A DNA stretch of 64,000 nucleotides from Duganella rivi (GTDB lineage Bacteria; Pseudomonadota; Gammaproteobacteria; Burkholderiales; Burkholderiaceae_D), in contig NZ_WWCK01000007.1 of NCBI RefSeq assembly GCF_009857435.1, positions 62,001 through 126,000 on the forward strand, written 5' to 3'. Positions 7,621 to 15,210 of this stretch are shown here, in pieces. The notes under the pieces were generated by a model. That model was given only the letters and a program-made list of their open reading frames with translations. It was not told where the DNA came from and searched no databases. The translations under genes were made by a program, and so were the position numbers. Within the stretch, counting starts at the first letter, position 1. Each line of letters starts with the position of its first letter.

Positions 7621-9309
7621 TTAGAAGACCGACAGCACCGGGTAGCGGCGCCATTCTGGTTCTTCGTGGCGCTTGCCGTTGGCGAAGATGAAGCCGAGGA
7701 CTGCGTCCTGATCCGATAGCAGTGCCGGATTGGCGGCCTTCCATGCGTCGAATTTCGCTTTCAGTTCAGGCTCGGTTTCCAGCATCTCCAGCGCGAGGTC
7801 TTCGAACACGTAATCGGAGTAGTTTTCTTTTTTTTCCAGCATGCTGTTGAAGAAGCCCCAGCGGAAGAAGGAGTCGTGGGCTTGCGGTTCCAGCGTTTCG
7901 ACGGCGTAGCGGGCGTTGGCCTGCTTGAGCGGCACGAAATAGTCGCCCGGCTGCACGGTGAAGCTGGCGGTGCGCGCTTCCAGTTGCACCTCGTCGTGGT
8001 ACATATGGCCTTCGTAGGCGCTTGGGCGCGAGGTCACGGAGACGATGTGATAGTACTGCGCTTCCACGACCGAGGCTTCGTCGAAACGGGCCATGTCGAC
8101 GCCGTTCCATTGCAGGCGCGCGATGGCTTCGCGCCATGCTTGCGGCACGATGTAGCCTTTCGGCGCGCGCACGGTGGCCGACGGCACGAAGCTGTTGTAG
8201 TAGGCGATGTCCTTTTCCCACGGCTTGCTGCGGTCGTAGGACAGGCGCTGGTAGTCGCCCAGCAGCGATGGGCTGCGCTTTGCTTCGTAGCCTTTGAAGC
8301 GGAAAGTCGATGGATGGTCTTCGTCCATCTTCCAGCTGACAGTCCACTCGGTGGCGTTGGCCGCTTGTTCGCGCGCATCGGCGCGCAGCTGCTTGATTTG
8401 TTCGCCGTACTGGATGGTGAAGTCCATGGTCACGTCCAGCAGGGCGCGCATCGAGTCGTAGCGATCCTTGAAGGGCTTGAGCATGTGCGTCTCCGGCATG
8501 AAGCCGATCACGTGGTGCAGGGCGGCGAAGCCGGTCGAGAAGCGCGGCACTTCGAGGAATTCGGCGATGCCGTCGTCCGGCGTGTCCTTGACCGGATTGA
8601 CGTATGGGCAGGTCGGCCAGCCTTTCGCTTCCATCTCCTTGTAGATGTGCGGCAGCATGGTCTCGCGCAGGAAGGGGCCGAGGCCGTAGCCGAGCTTGTC
8701 CGCCTGCGTGTGGATCAGCGTCATGGTGTACGGGTAGTCGGCGCCGTTGGAGGTGTGGGTGTCCACCATCACGTCTGGATCCCAGCTGGTCAGCAGCTGG
8801 TTGAACAGACGGGCGTTGAGCGTATCGCACTTGACGAAGTCGCGGTTCAGGTCGAGGTGGCGGCTGTTACCGCGGAAGCCGAATTGTTCCGGGCCGTCCT
8901 GATTCACGCGCGAAGTGTTGGCGCGGTTCAGTGCACCATCGACGTTGTACAGCGGGACGAACAGCAGCACGGTCTTGCCGAGGGCGGCCAGCTTGGCCGG
9001 ATCGAAGCACAGGTCGCGCACGATGGCCATGCAGGCGTCCACGCCTTCGGGTTCGCCGGGGTGGATGCCGTTGTTGTTGAAGAAGACGGTGCGGCCTTCC
9101 GCCTTGATCTGCGCGCGGTCGTGCACGCCGTCGGCGCTGACTACGCCCGCATGCACCGGGATGCCGCCGTCGGACACGCCGATCTGCTCAAATCGCAGCA
9201 CTTGCGGGAAGCGTTGCGCCAGCTCTTCGTAAAAGGCGATGCATTCGCTCCACGTGGTGGTCTGGTTTTGATTGCCTTTTTCATAAGGCGTCGGCATGTC
9301 TGGGTGCAT
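7621..9309 (-). CDS. M14-family zinc carboxypeptidase
   Basis: A 562-residue metallopeptidase. The zinc site is visible: H83 and E86 in NNNGIHPGEPEG and a third ligand, H185, in VDTHTSNGAD; HLDLNRDF (151-158) is the usual substrate-binding segment between them. No signal peptide is evident, so it is probably cytoplasmic. ATG 9309 (MHPDMPTPYEKG) is preferred because the peptidase domain begins shortly after; an upstream start would add about 20 unrelated residues. Length exceeds simple carboxypeptidases, with an extra C-terminal domain. The peptide substrate is unknown. Confidence 0.85.
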   Translation of the reverse strand: MHPDMPTPYEKGNQNQTTTWSECIAFYEELAQRFPQVLRFEQIGVSDGGIPVHAGVVSADGVHDRAQIKAEGRTVFFNNNGIHPGEPEGVDACMAIVRDLCFDPAKLAALGKTVLLFVPLYNVDGALNRANTSRVNQDGPEQFGFRGNSRHLDLNRDFVKCDTLNARLFNQLLTSWDPDVMVDTHTSNGADYPYTMTLIHTQADKLGYGLGPFLRETMLPHIYKEMEAKGWPTCPYVNPVKDTPDDGIAEFLEVPRFSTGFAALHHVIGFMPETHMLKPFKDRYDSMRALLDVTMDFTIQYGEQIKQLRADAREQAANATEWTVSWKMDEDHPSTFRFKGYEAKRSPSLLGDYQRLSYDRSKPWEKDIAYYNSFVPSATVRAPKGYIVPQAWREAIARLQWNGVDMARFDEASVVEAQYYHIVSVTSRPSAYEGHMYHDEVQLEARTASFTVQPGDYFVPLKQANARYAVETLEPQAHDSFFRWGFFNSMLEKKENYSDYVFEDLALEMLETEPELKAKFDAWKAANPALLSDQDAVLGFIFANGKRHEEPEWRRYPVLSVF

Positions 9310-9483
9310 GGTCGTCTGGATCTCAGAGGGTGTTGTAGGGAGGTGGAGCAGGATAAGCCCGGGCCGCATTGTATCATTCGTGCCCGTTTTTTGAGCGCCC
9401 GCAGCCGGGGCTTGCGTTGCTTCAAGGCAAATTCAGGCGGGTGGTGGTCTACTGGCTGGGAGTCGATCAGTCGGGAGAACCGT

Positions 9484-10236
9484 ATGAAAATGGTGATTGT
9501 GGTGGTGGTGGTGGTGGTGCTGGCGCTGGCGTGCAGCTGGGGCGTGGCGCAAATCGGGCCGCGTTATGCGATCGAGTTGCGCAGCGACGGCGGCAGCACG
9601 GCGGGGATGGCGCAGGGACGGGTGCAATTGGCGGGCAAGGGCATGGCGCTGGTGCGCTTTCAGGGACTAAGCCTGCTGGCGGTGGATGCGGACGGCGAGG
9701 CCTACAGCGAGGAGGCTGTGGCGGGCTGGCCGAAGGCCGACGTGCTGCTGGTGCTGCCGCCCGCTGCAGGCCGTTATGACGGGCTGGCGCCGTTGCGGAC
9801 GCTGCGTAGCGGTGCGCCGGTCATCGTGGCCGAGAGCGAAGAAGAGCGTGACGCTGCGCTGGGGCGAGCGCGGCCGATGCCAGCGGCTGGCCGCGGTGCG
9901 CCGCAGCTGTATCCGATGAGGGTTTGGAGCACGCTCGAACTGCGCAAGCAAAACACGCGCTTGCGGGTGACTGCGATGGCGGGTGCGCCGGGTTCGCGGG
10001 GCGTGGCGGGCTTTATGCTGGAGCTGGGCAATAGCCGTTCGTCGTATCGGGTGTATGTCAGTTGCGAGGAGGACGAGGCGGCGACGCTGGCGCAGCGCTT
10101 GCCGGGGGCTGATCTGGCCTTGCTGCCGGCACGCGGCGCGCCCCGTTTGCTGGCGCTGAATCGTGGTGCGCCGGCGAAGGAGCCGCCGGCCGCGTTGACC
10201 ACGGCCGGTTACGCCTTCACCGCCATCAAGCGCTGA
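9484..10236 (+). CDS. Metallo-beta-lactamase-fold-like protein lacking the metal motif
   Basis: A 250-residue protein with an N-terminal hydrophobic anchor that includes a run of valines (residues 4-12). The remainder matches the order of an UlaG/NAPE-PLD-type metallo-beta-lactamase fold: ALVRFQGLSLLAVDADG, then ADVLLVLPPAAGRYDGLAPL (86-105) where HxHxDH should be, then GFMLELG..YRVYVSCEED (177-196) where the GD motif should be, then LPGADLALLPA. The His/Asp metal ligands are absent, so hydrolase activity is unlikely. GGGAGAA precedes ATG. It is divergent from the M14 peptidase and abuts the convergent reductase. The fold assignment is my inference from pattern. Confidence 0.6.
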   Translation: MKMVIVVVVVVVLALACSWGVAQIGPRYAIELRSDGGSTAGMAQGRVQLAGKGMALVRFQGLSLLAVDADGEAYSEEAVAGWPKADVLLVLPPAAGRYDGLAPLRTLRSGAPVIVAESEEERDAALGRARPMPAAGRGAPQLYPMRVWSTLELRKQNTRLRVTAMAGAPGSRGVAGFMLELGNSRSSYRVYVSCEEDEAATLAQRLPGADLALLPARGAPRLLALNRGAPAKEPPAALTTAGYAFTAIKR

Positions 10237-10803
10237 TTACTTCCTGGCGTTGGTCTCCACCCACGTGGCGTAGGTGTCGATGAATTTCTTGAGGAACTGC
10301 TTGGTGCTGTCGTTATTGATCTTGCCATCCGGGCCGAGCAGATTGCCGGCGCCGCCGATGTAGGCTTCCGGCTGCTGCAGCAGCGGCATATCGAGGAACA
10401 CCATCGACTGGCGCAGGTGGTGATTGGCGCCGAAGCCGCCGGTCGCACCGGGCGACACGCTGACGATGGCCGCAGGCTTGCCGCTCCACGCGCTGGCGCC
10501 GTAAGGACGGGAGCCTACGTCGATGGCGTTCTTCAATGCCGCCGGAGTGGAACGGTTGTACTCCGGCGTAAAGAACAGCACGCCGTCGGCCTCCTTGATG
10601 CGCTGGCGGAACTGCGTCCACGCTTGCGGCGCGGTGGCGCCGTTCTCTTCCAGGTCTTGATTGTACATCGCCAGCTCGCCGATTTCGACGATCTCGAATG
10701 TCAGCGACGGCGGTGCGAGGGCGATGACCTCGTGGGCGAATTTCCGGTTAATCGAATCCTTGCGCAAGCTGCCGATCACAACGGCGATTTTCTTCGCGGG
10801 CAT
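10237..10803 (-). CDS. NAD(P)H-dependent FMN reductase (ChrR/YieF-like)
   Basis: A 188-residue flavodoxin-like reductase. The FMN phosphate loop is GSLRKDSINRKFA (11-23), and the family signature TPEYNRSTPAALKNAIDVGSR follows at about 79-99. Members reduce quinones, chromate or azo compounds using NAD(P)H and bound FMN in the cytoplasm, protecting against redox stress. A textbook AAGGAG site stands 5 bases before ATG 10803. The gene stands alone, with a 245-base upstream gap carrying a palindromic repeat. Confidence 0.88.
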   Translation of the reverse strand: MPAKKIAVVIGSLRKDSINRKFAHEVIALAPPSLTFEIVEIGELAMYNQDLEENGATAPQAWTQFRQRIKEADGVLFFTPEYNRSTPAALKNAIDVGSRPYGASAWSGKPAAIVSVSPGATGGFGANHHLRQSMVFLDMPLLQQPEAYIGGAGNLLGPDGKINNDSTKQFLKKFIDTYATWVETNARK

Positions 10804-10885
10804 GACATCTCCTTCGGGCTGGTTGAGGGAACCGCTAATGTACCCGATTCTTCTTGCGCGGGGGATTCGGCAGGACTTTTTCTAA

Positions 10886-10945
10886 TGGGGTACTGCGGAT
10901 GAGTTTGAGCTATCGCGCGATTGGTTTGCTGCTGTTAGTACCCCA
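10886..10945. repeat. Outer inverted repeat around spacer (TGGGGTAC arms)
   Basis: Eight-base arms TGGGGTAC (10886-10893) and GTACCCCA (10938-10945) enclose about 44 bases immediately beside the palindrome at 10954. The arms resemble the GGGGT/GTAC units inside that palindrome, so this may be a degraded extension of the same element. Confidence 0.35.
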
Positions 10946-10953
10946 AAACGAAA

Positions 10954-10981
10954 GGGTCTGACCCCGTACGGGGTCAGACCC
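10954..10981. repeat. Dispersed palindromic repeat, copy 1 (28 bp)
   Basis: A perfect 28 bp palindrome built from GGGTCTGACCCC, a GTAC centre and the mirror half. It lies downstream of the S46 peptidase and upstream of the FMN reductase. Related copies are at 15107, 33338, 38979 and 59487. Confidence 0.9.
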
Positions 10982-11048
10982 TGGCCGCAGCGGTGTGCGG
11001 GGTAGGTTGGTGCCGCGCACTTTTAAGGCGAACGGCAGCGTCAACCCC

Positions 11049-13202
11049 TTATTCGGCGTTCATTTCTTTCAGCAGGTTGTCGGCGTGGTCGACGTGTTTC
11101 ATGTTCCACAGGATGTAGCGCAGGTCGACCTGGATGTCGCGGGTCATGGCCTTGTTGAAGTCCCAGTCGGAGATGATGGAATCCAGCGTGCCGTCAAACG
11201 CCAGGCCGATCCATTCGCCCTTGCTGTTCAGCGCGGCCGAGCCGGAGTTGCCGCCGGTGATGTCCAGCGTGGCCAGGTAGGCCACCGGCACCGATTTCAG
11301 CACTGGATCAACGTACTTGCCGTAATCCTTGGCCTTGATCGCTTTCAGCTGCGCAGCAGGCGCGTTGAATTCGCCTTGGCCGGTCGCTTTCGCTGCCACG
11401 CCTTCCACGGTGGTGAAGGCCTTCCAGTTGGTGCCGTCCGAACCCGGTTCGCGGCCGGCGATTTTGCCGAACGTTACGCGCAGGGTGCTGTTGGCGTCAG
11501 GATAAACGGCCTGGCCCTTGCTGTGCATGTAGGCGATCTTGGCCTTCATGTAGTTGGCGTAGGCCTGTTGCAGCTTGCCGCCCAGCTCTTCCTCTTCCGC
11601 TTCCGATTTCAGGTCCGGGCCATACAGCGCCACGGCGGCCTTGATGAAGGCATCGTCGCTGGCCTTGAATTGCTCAGGCTTGCGCTCCAGCCATGCTTTG
11701 CGCTCGGCTGCATCGCCCAGCTTGCTGCCGGCATACAGCTTGTCCAGCGCGGCTTGCAGCTCGGCTTTGCTCTGACCATCCTTGATGCCGATCACCGCAT
11801 CAAACGCCGCATTGCGCTGCGCTGCCGGCTGGGCTGCGTACTTGACCAGGCTGTTCAGCACCAGCGCCTTGTCGACCTTCTCATCGTAGTTGCGCACCAG
11901 CGCGTCGACCGACGATTTGATCCGTGCCACGTCGCGCTGCTGGTAGCCCGACTTGCGCTCGACGTCCGGCTTGGCGCTCTCGTTCGCCAGGCGGTACAGC
12001 ACGCGGGCGGTGTTCAGCAGGCGCGGCTTGGACGAGCTGAAGTAGTAGTCGCGCTTGTACTCGGCGTCGCGCTGGGCGATCAGTTTTTCCACCGCGTCGA
12101 TATCGCTTGCGAACTCGGCCTTGCGCTTGGCATCGGCGTTAATCCACGTTTTCAGCGCTTCGTGCTCGGCGGTTTTACGCGCCAGCATGTCGCTGCCGGC
12201 GTAGGAATCCAGCATGCCCTGGCGGTTCTTGTAGTAGTTGTTGATGTTGGCCACTTGCGATGCGTATTTCAGCGCGGTGTCCTTGTTGTCCTTGGTGGTC
12301 TCGGCAATGATGGCCAGGTTTTCAGCCGAGGACTTCACAAACGCTGGATAGCTCCAGTCGAAGGTGAACGCCACTTCCGACGGCAGGCGGTGACGGTTGG
12401 TGCGGCCCGGATAGCCCAGCACCATGATGAAGTCGCCTTCTTTGCTGCCTTCTTTCGCCAGCTTCAGGAAGTGTTGCGGCAGGTAAGGCACGTTGTCCTT
12501 GCTGTAGTCGGCCGCCTTGCCGTCTTTGCTGACGTAGGCGCGATAGAAGCCGTAGTCGCCGGTGTGGCGCGGCCACATCCAGTTGTCGGTATCGCCGCCG
12601 AATTTGCCCACGCCTTCAGGCGGCGCGTGCACCAGGCGCACGTCGCGGATTTCCAGTTGCTTGATCAGGTAGAACTCCAGGCCGCCGTAGTAGGACGACA
12701 CGGTGCAGCGGTGGCCGGCGTCTTTTTCGCACTCGGTTTGCAGGGCTTTCTGATTCTTCTCGATCGCATCGCTGCGCTTTTTGCCGCTCAGCTTGGCCAC
12801 CGCCGGGGTGATGATCTGCTTGCTGACGTCGGTCACTTCCTTGGTCACGTAGACGCGGGTGCCCGGTGCGGCCGGCAGTTCTTCGCCGAAGTTGTGTGCC
12901 AGGAAGCCGTTGGCCAGCAGGTCGCGCTCCGGCGTCGAGTTGTGCGCCACGCTGCCGTACACGCAGTGGTGGTTGGTGGCAACCAGGCCTTGTGGCGACA
13001 CGAACGAGGCCGAGCAGCCGCCCAGGCTGACGATGGCGCCCATCGGGAATTCGGTCAGCTTGGTCAGGTTGGCGGGATCGAGCTTGAGGCCGGCGGCTTC
13101 CAATTGCTTGGCTACTTGTGGCAGTTGCTGCGGCATCCACATGCCTTCGTCGGCATAGGCAGCGGTGCTCAGGATAGCGAGCACGAGAAGGGATTTTTTC
13201 AT
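11049..13202 (-). CDS. S46-family dipeptidyl peptidase (DPP7/DPP11-like)
   Basis: A 717-residue secreted serine peptidase that removes dipeptides from peptide N termini, probably in the periplasm. Residues 1-17 form a signal peptide. The chymotrypsin-like triad is visible: His in VATNHHC (77-80), Asp in FGGDTDNWMWPRHTGDY (about 220), and Ser in TGGNSGSAALN near the C terminus. LAFDGTLDS follows the serine; Gly at that place fits the DPP7 type (hydrophobic P1), whereas DPP11 enzymes carry Arg. This specificity reading is an inference. It is monocistronic, with a good promoter 30 bases upstream. Confidence 0.9.
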   Translation of the reverse strand: MKKSLLVLAILSTAAYADEGMWMPQQLPQVAKQLEAAGLKLDPANLTKLTEFPMGAIVSLGGCSASFVSPQGLVATNHHCVYGSVAHNSTPERDLLANGFLAHNFGEELPAAPGTRVYVTKEVTDVSKQIITPAVAKLSGKKRSDAIEKNQKALQTECEKDAGHRCTVSSYYGGLEFYLIKQLEIRDVRLVHAPPEGVGKFGGDTDNWMWPRHTGDYGFYRAYVSKDGKAADYSKDNVPYLPQHFLKLAKEGSKEGDFIMVLGYPGRTNRHRLPSEVAFTFDWSYPAFVKSSAENLAIIAETTKDNKDTALKYASQVANINNYYKNRQGMLDSYAGSDMLARKTAEHEALKTWINADAKRKAEFASDIDAVEKLIAQRDAEYKRDYYFSSSKPRLLNTARVLYRLANESAKPDVERKSGYQQRDVARIKSSVDALVRNYDEKVDKALVLNSLVKYAAQPAAQRNAAFDAVIGIKDGQSKAELQAALDKLYAGSKLGDAAERKAWLERKPEQFKASDDAFIKAAVALYGPDLKSEAEEEELGGKLQQAYANYMKAKIAYMHSKGQAVYPDANSTLRVTFGKIAGREPGSDGTNWKAFTTVEGVAAKATGQGEFNAPAAQLKAIKAKDYGKYVDPVLKSVPVAYLATLDITGGNSGSAALNSKGEWIGLAFDGTLDSIISDWDFNKAMTRDIQVDLRYILWNMKHVDHADNLLKEMNAE

Positions 13203-13231
13203 TTATATTCCAGAGAAGTTGTAGCGAGCAA

Positions 13232-13260
13232 AGTATCGTCATACCTTACGTACACGTCAA
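13232..13260 (-). promoter_or_regulatory. Sigma-70 promoter of the S46 peptidase
   Basis: On the minus strand, TTGACG and GATACT are separated by exactly 17 bases, 30 bases before the ATG. This is one of the best housekeeping-type promoters in the window. Confidence 0.7.
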
Positions 13261-13271
13261 CTGGAATTTTA

Positions 13272-13292
13272 GGGAGGCCTGGCAGGCCTCCC
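13272..13292. terminator. GC-rich hairpin after the yceI operon
   Basis: A perfect 9 bp stem, GGGAGGCCT with a 3-base loop and its complement, sits 12 bases beyond the stop of the second yceI gene. On the minus strand it is followed by TAAAATT, a weak U-tract, so termination is likely but not strong. Confidence 0.55.
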
Positions 13293-13303
13293 GCGGTACA
13301 CCG

Positions 13304-13870
13304 TTAGTCGGCCTTGATGGCTTCGATCTGGATCGCCAGTTTTACTTCCGGCGAGAAGTTCGGCAGGCCGTAATTCAGGCCGAAGTCGCTGCGTTTGAAT
13401 TCGGCAGTGGCGTCGGCGCCGCAGACTTCTTTCTTGTAGCGCGGGTGCATGATGCACTTGAACTTGTTCACTTTCAGCGCCACCGGCTTGGTCACGCCCA
13501 GCAGGGTCAGCTCGCCGTCCACCGCCACCAGCTTGTCGCCTTCAAACTTGAACGATTTGCTGGTGTAGGTGATGGTCGGGAACTTGGCGACGTTGAACAT
13601 CGACTCATCCTTGGCGTGCTTGTTCATCGCCTCGAGACCGAAGTCGATCGACGACGCGTCGATTTTCACATCGAGCGAGCCGGTCTTGGCGGCAGCATCG
13701 AAGCTCACCGTGCCGCTGGTTTTGTCGAACTTGCCGCGCCATACCGACAAACCCATGTGGTCGGCCTCGAAGCTTGGATAGGTGTGCGTCGGGTCGAGGT
13801 TGTAGGTTGCGGCAATGGCGGACGTGGCCGAGGCGGCCAACAGCGTGGCGATTACGATCTGCAGTTTCAT
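13304..13870 (-). CDS. YceI-family periplasmic lipid-binding protein (second copy)
   Basis: A 188-residue secreted protein: signal peptide 1-20 ending in AIA, then a YceI beta-barrel domain beginning YNLDPTHTYPSFEADHMGLSV. YceI proteins bind polyisoprenoid or amphiphilic ligands in a lipocalin-like pocket. Two Cys residues, in FKCIMHPRYKKEVCGAD, could form a disulfide loop. It is the last gene of the cytochrome b561-YceI-YceI operon, 28 bases after the first copy, with GGAG before the ATG. This copy resembles the classical E. coli type more than its neighbour does. Confidence 0.88.
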   Translation of the reverse strand: MKLQIVIATLLAASATSAIAATYNLDPTHTYPSFEADHMGLSVWRGKFDKTSGTVSFDAAAKTGSLDVKIDASSIDFGLEAMNKHAKDESMFNVAKFPTITYTSKSFKFEGDKLVAVDGELTLLGVTKPVALKVNKFKCIMHPRYKKEVCGADATAEFKRSDFGLNYGLPNFSPEVKLAIQIEAIKAD

Positions 13871-13898
13871 CTTCTAGGTCTCCGTTGGTGGTGGGGGA

Positions 13899-14453
13899 TT
13901 ATTGTGCGGCGACGACGTGGAACTTGATGGTAACGTCATCCGCCACCATGCCGGTGTCTTTCCACTCGCCTTCGCCGATGTTGTAGGCCAGGCGCTTGAT
14001 CGGCACGGCGCCGTCAAACACCTGGGTCTTGCCGTCGGCTTTGACGGTCAGCGGGAAGCTGACGTCGGTGGTCTTGCCCTTGATGGTCAGCTTGCCGGTC
14101 ACGGTCAGCTTGCCGGCGCCGGCTGGCTTGATCGAGGACGAGACGAAGGTCGCTTTCGGGAACTGGGCGGCGTTGAACCATTCTTTCTTGGCCACTTCCT
14201 TGTTGTAGTCGGCATCGCCCAGATCCATGCTGCCGGTTTCTACTTCAACGGTAGCTTTGGCGGCTTCAGGCTTGGCCGCATCGTAGTCGATGTTGGCGGT
14301 GAATTTTTTGAATTTGGCGTCGATCGGCACGTTCATTTGCTTGAAGGTGGCGGTCACGGTGCTCTTGGCCGGATCGGTTTTCAGGGCAGCGGCGCTGGCG
14401 GCAAAGGCGACGCCAAGCATAGCGACGAGGGCGATTTTTTTAAAGGTGTTCAT
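13899..14453 (-). CDS. YceI-family periplasmic protein (first copy)
   Basis: A 184-residue secreted protein: signal peptide about 1-22 (AAFAASAAA region), then a YceI domain (LKTDPAKSTVTATFKQMNVPID) ending with AYNIGEGEWKDTGMVADDV. It shares the fold with the next gene but is clearly diverged, so the pair is an old duplication. GGAG precedes the ATG. It lies 25 bases after the cytochrome b561 gene. The pairing of YceI with b561 is common in proteobacteria and suggests a redox or quinone-related ligand. Confidence 0.88.
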   Translation of the reverse strand: MNTFKKIALVAMLGVAFAASAAALKTDPAKSTVTATFKQMNVPIDAKFKKFTANIDYDAAKPEAAKATVEVETGSMDLGDADYNKEVAKKEWFNAAQFPKATFVSSSIKPAGAGKLTVTGKLTIKGKTTDVSFPLTVKADGKTQVFDGAVPIKRLAYNIGEGEWKDTGMVADDVTIKFHVVAAQ

Positions 14454-14478
14454 GTGTAAGGCTCCAGTGTGTGAGGGA

Positions 14479-15006
14479 TTACAGCGGCAGCATGCGTTTC
14501 AGCGTGACGTCGCGGTCGATAAAGTGATGCTTGAGTGCGGCCAGGGCGTGGGCCACTACAGCTGCGGCCATCGTCATGGTCAAAACATAATGAACAGTTT
14601 TTAAAGTTGCCTTAAGTTCAGGATTTGGATCGATCACGGCCGGCATTTGCCACAGGCCCAGATACACCACCGGCACGCCGGCGGCATACGAATACAGGTA
14701 GCCCGAAATCGGCACCGCGAAGATCAGCAGGTACAGCAGCACGTGCATGCCCTCGGCGATCATGTGCTGCCACGCCGGGATCGACGCCAGCGGTGGCGGC
14801 GGGCGGTTGGCCTTGCGCCACAGGATGCGGATCACGGCCAGGAACAGCACGGTGACGCCCATCCATTTGTGCCAGGAGAAGTACTTGAGCTTGGTTGGCG
14901 AAAAGCCCGGGATGGCAACCATCGACAGGCCGAGGAAGAAGGTGGCAATGATGAGCAAGGCGACTAGCCAATGCAGCAACATGGCGATTTTGGTATAGCG
15001 TGGCAT
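14479..15006 (-). CDS. Cytochrome b561-family membrane protein
   Basis: A 175-residue inner-membrane di-heme b cytochrome with four helices. Candidate heme ligands are His in MLLHWLVAL (12), FSWHKWMG (about 46), GMHVLLYLL (about 88) and VAHALAALKHHF (about 153). The family transfers electrons between quinone and periplasmic acceptors or superoxide. It is the first gene of the operon with two YceI proteins; GGAG lies 9 bases before the ATG. Confidence 0.9.
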   Translation of the reverse strand: MPRYTKIAMLLHWLVALLIIATFFLGLSMVAIPGFSPTKLKYFSWHKWMGVTVLFLAVIRILWRKANRPPPPLASIPAWQHMIAEGMHVLLYLLIFAVPISGYLYSYAAGVPVVYLGLWQMPAVIDPNPELKATLKTVHYVLTMTMAAAVVAHALAALKHHFIDRDVTLKRMLPL

Positions 15007-15106
15007 AAAACAGCTCCGGGGAAATAGTACGTGTTAGGACTAAATATACCAAAGAATTGCATTGTGTGCTTGCGGCACCTTTGAAACCCGCAAACCGTTG
15101 GCGTCA

Positions 15107-15134
15107 GGGTCCGACCCCGTACGGGGTCAGACCC
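15107..15134. repeat. Dispersed palindromic repeat, copy 2 (28 bp, one mismatch)
   Basis: Same sequence as copy 1 except C for T at the fifth base, which breaks one pair of the outer stem. It lies between the purB terminator and the start of the b561 operon. Confidence 0.88.
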
Positions 15135-15147
15135 TTTTGTCCGGGGT

Positions 15148-15184
15148 AAAAAAAAGCCCCGAGGACGCGAGCGTCGTCGGGGCT
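15148..15184 (-). terminator. Intrinsic terminator of purB
   Basis: Minus-strand hairpin with 8-base arms AGCCCCGA/TCGGGGCT followed by eight T residues, 27 bases after the purB stop codon. Confidence 0.88.
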
Positions 15185-15210
15185 AGTGTAAAGCAGTTTG
15201 CTTTTCTACA

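Noticed and set aside
10900..10962. Twenty-codon frame starting MSLSYRAIGLLL
   Set aside because: It has no good ribosome site and runs into the palindromic repeat. There is nothing to support translation.
10995..13307. Long open frame antisense to the S46 peptidase
   Set aside because: It mirrors the codon structure of a well-supported gene, has low-complexity Ala/Val/Arg/His/Gln composition and no recognisable domain. High GC content commonly opens such frames.
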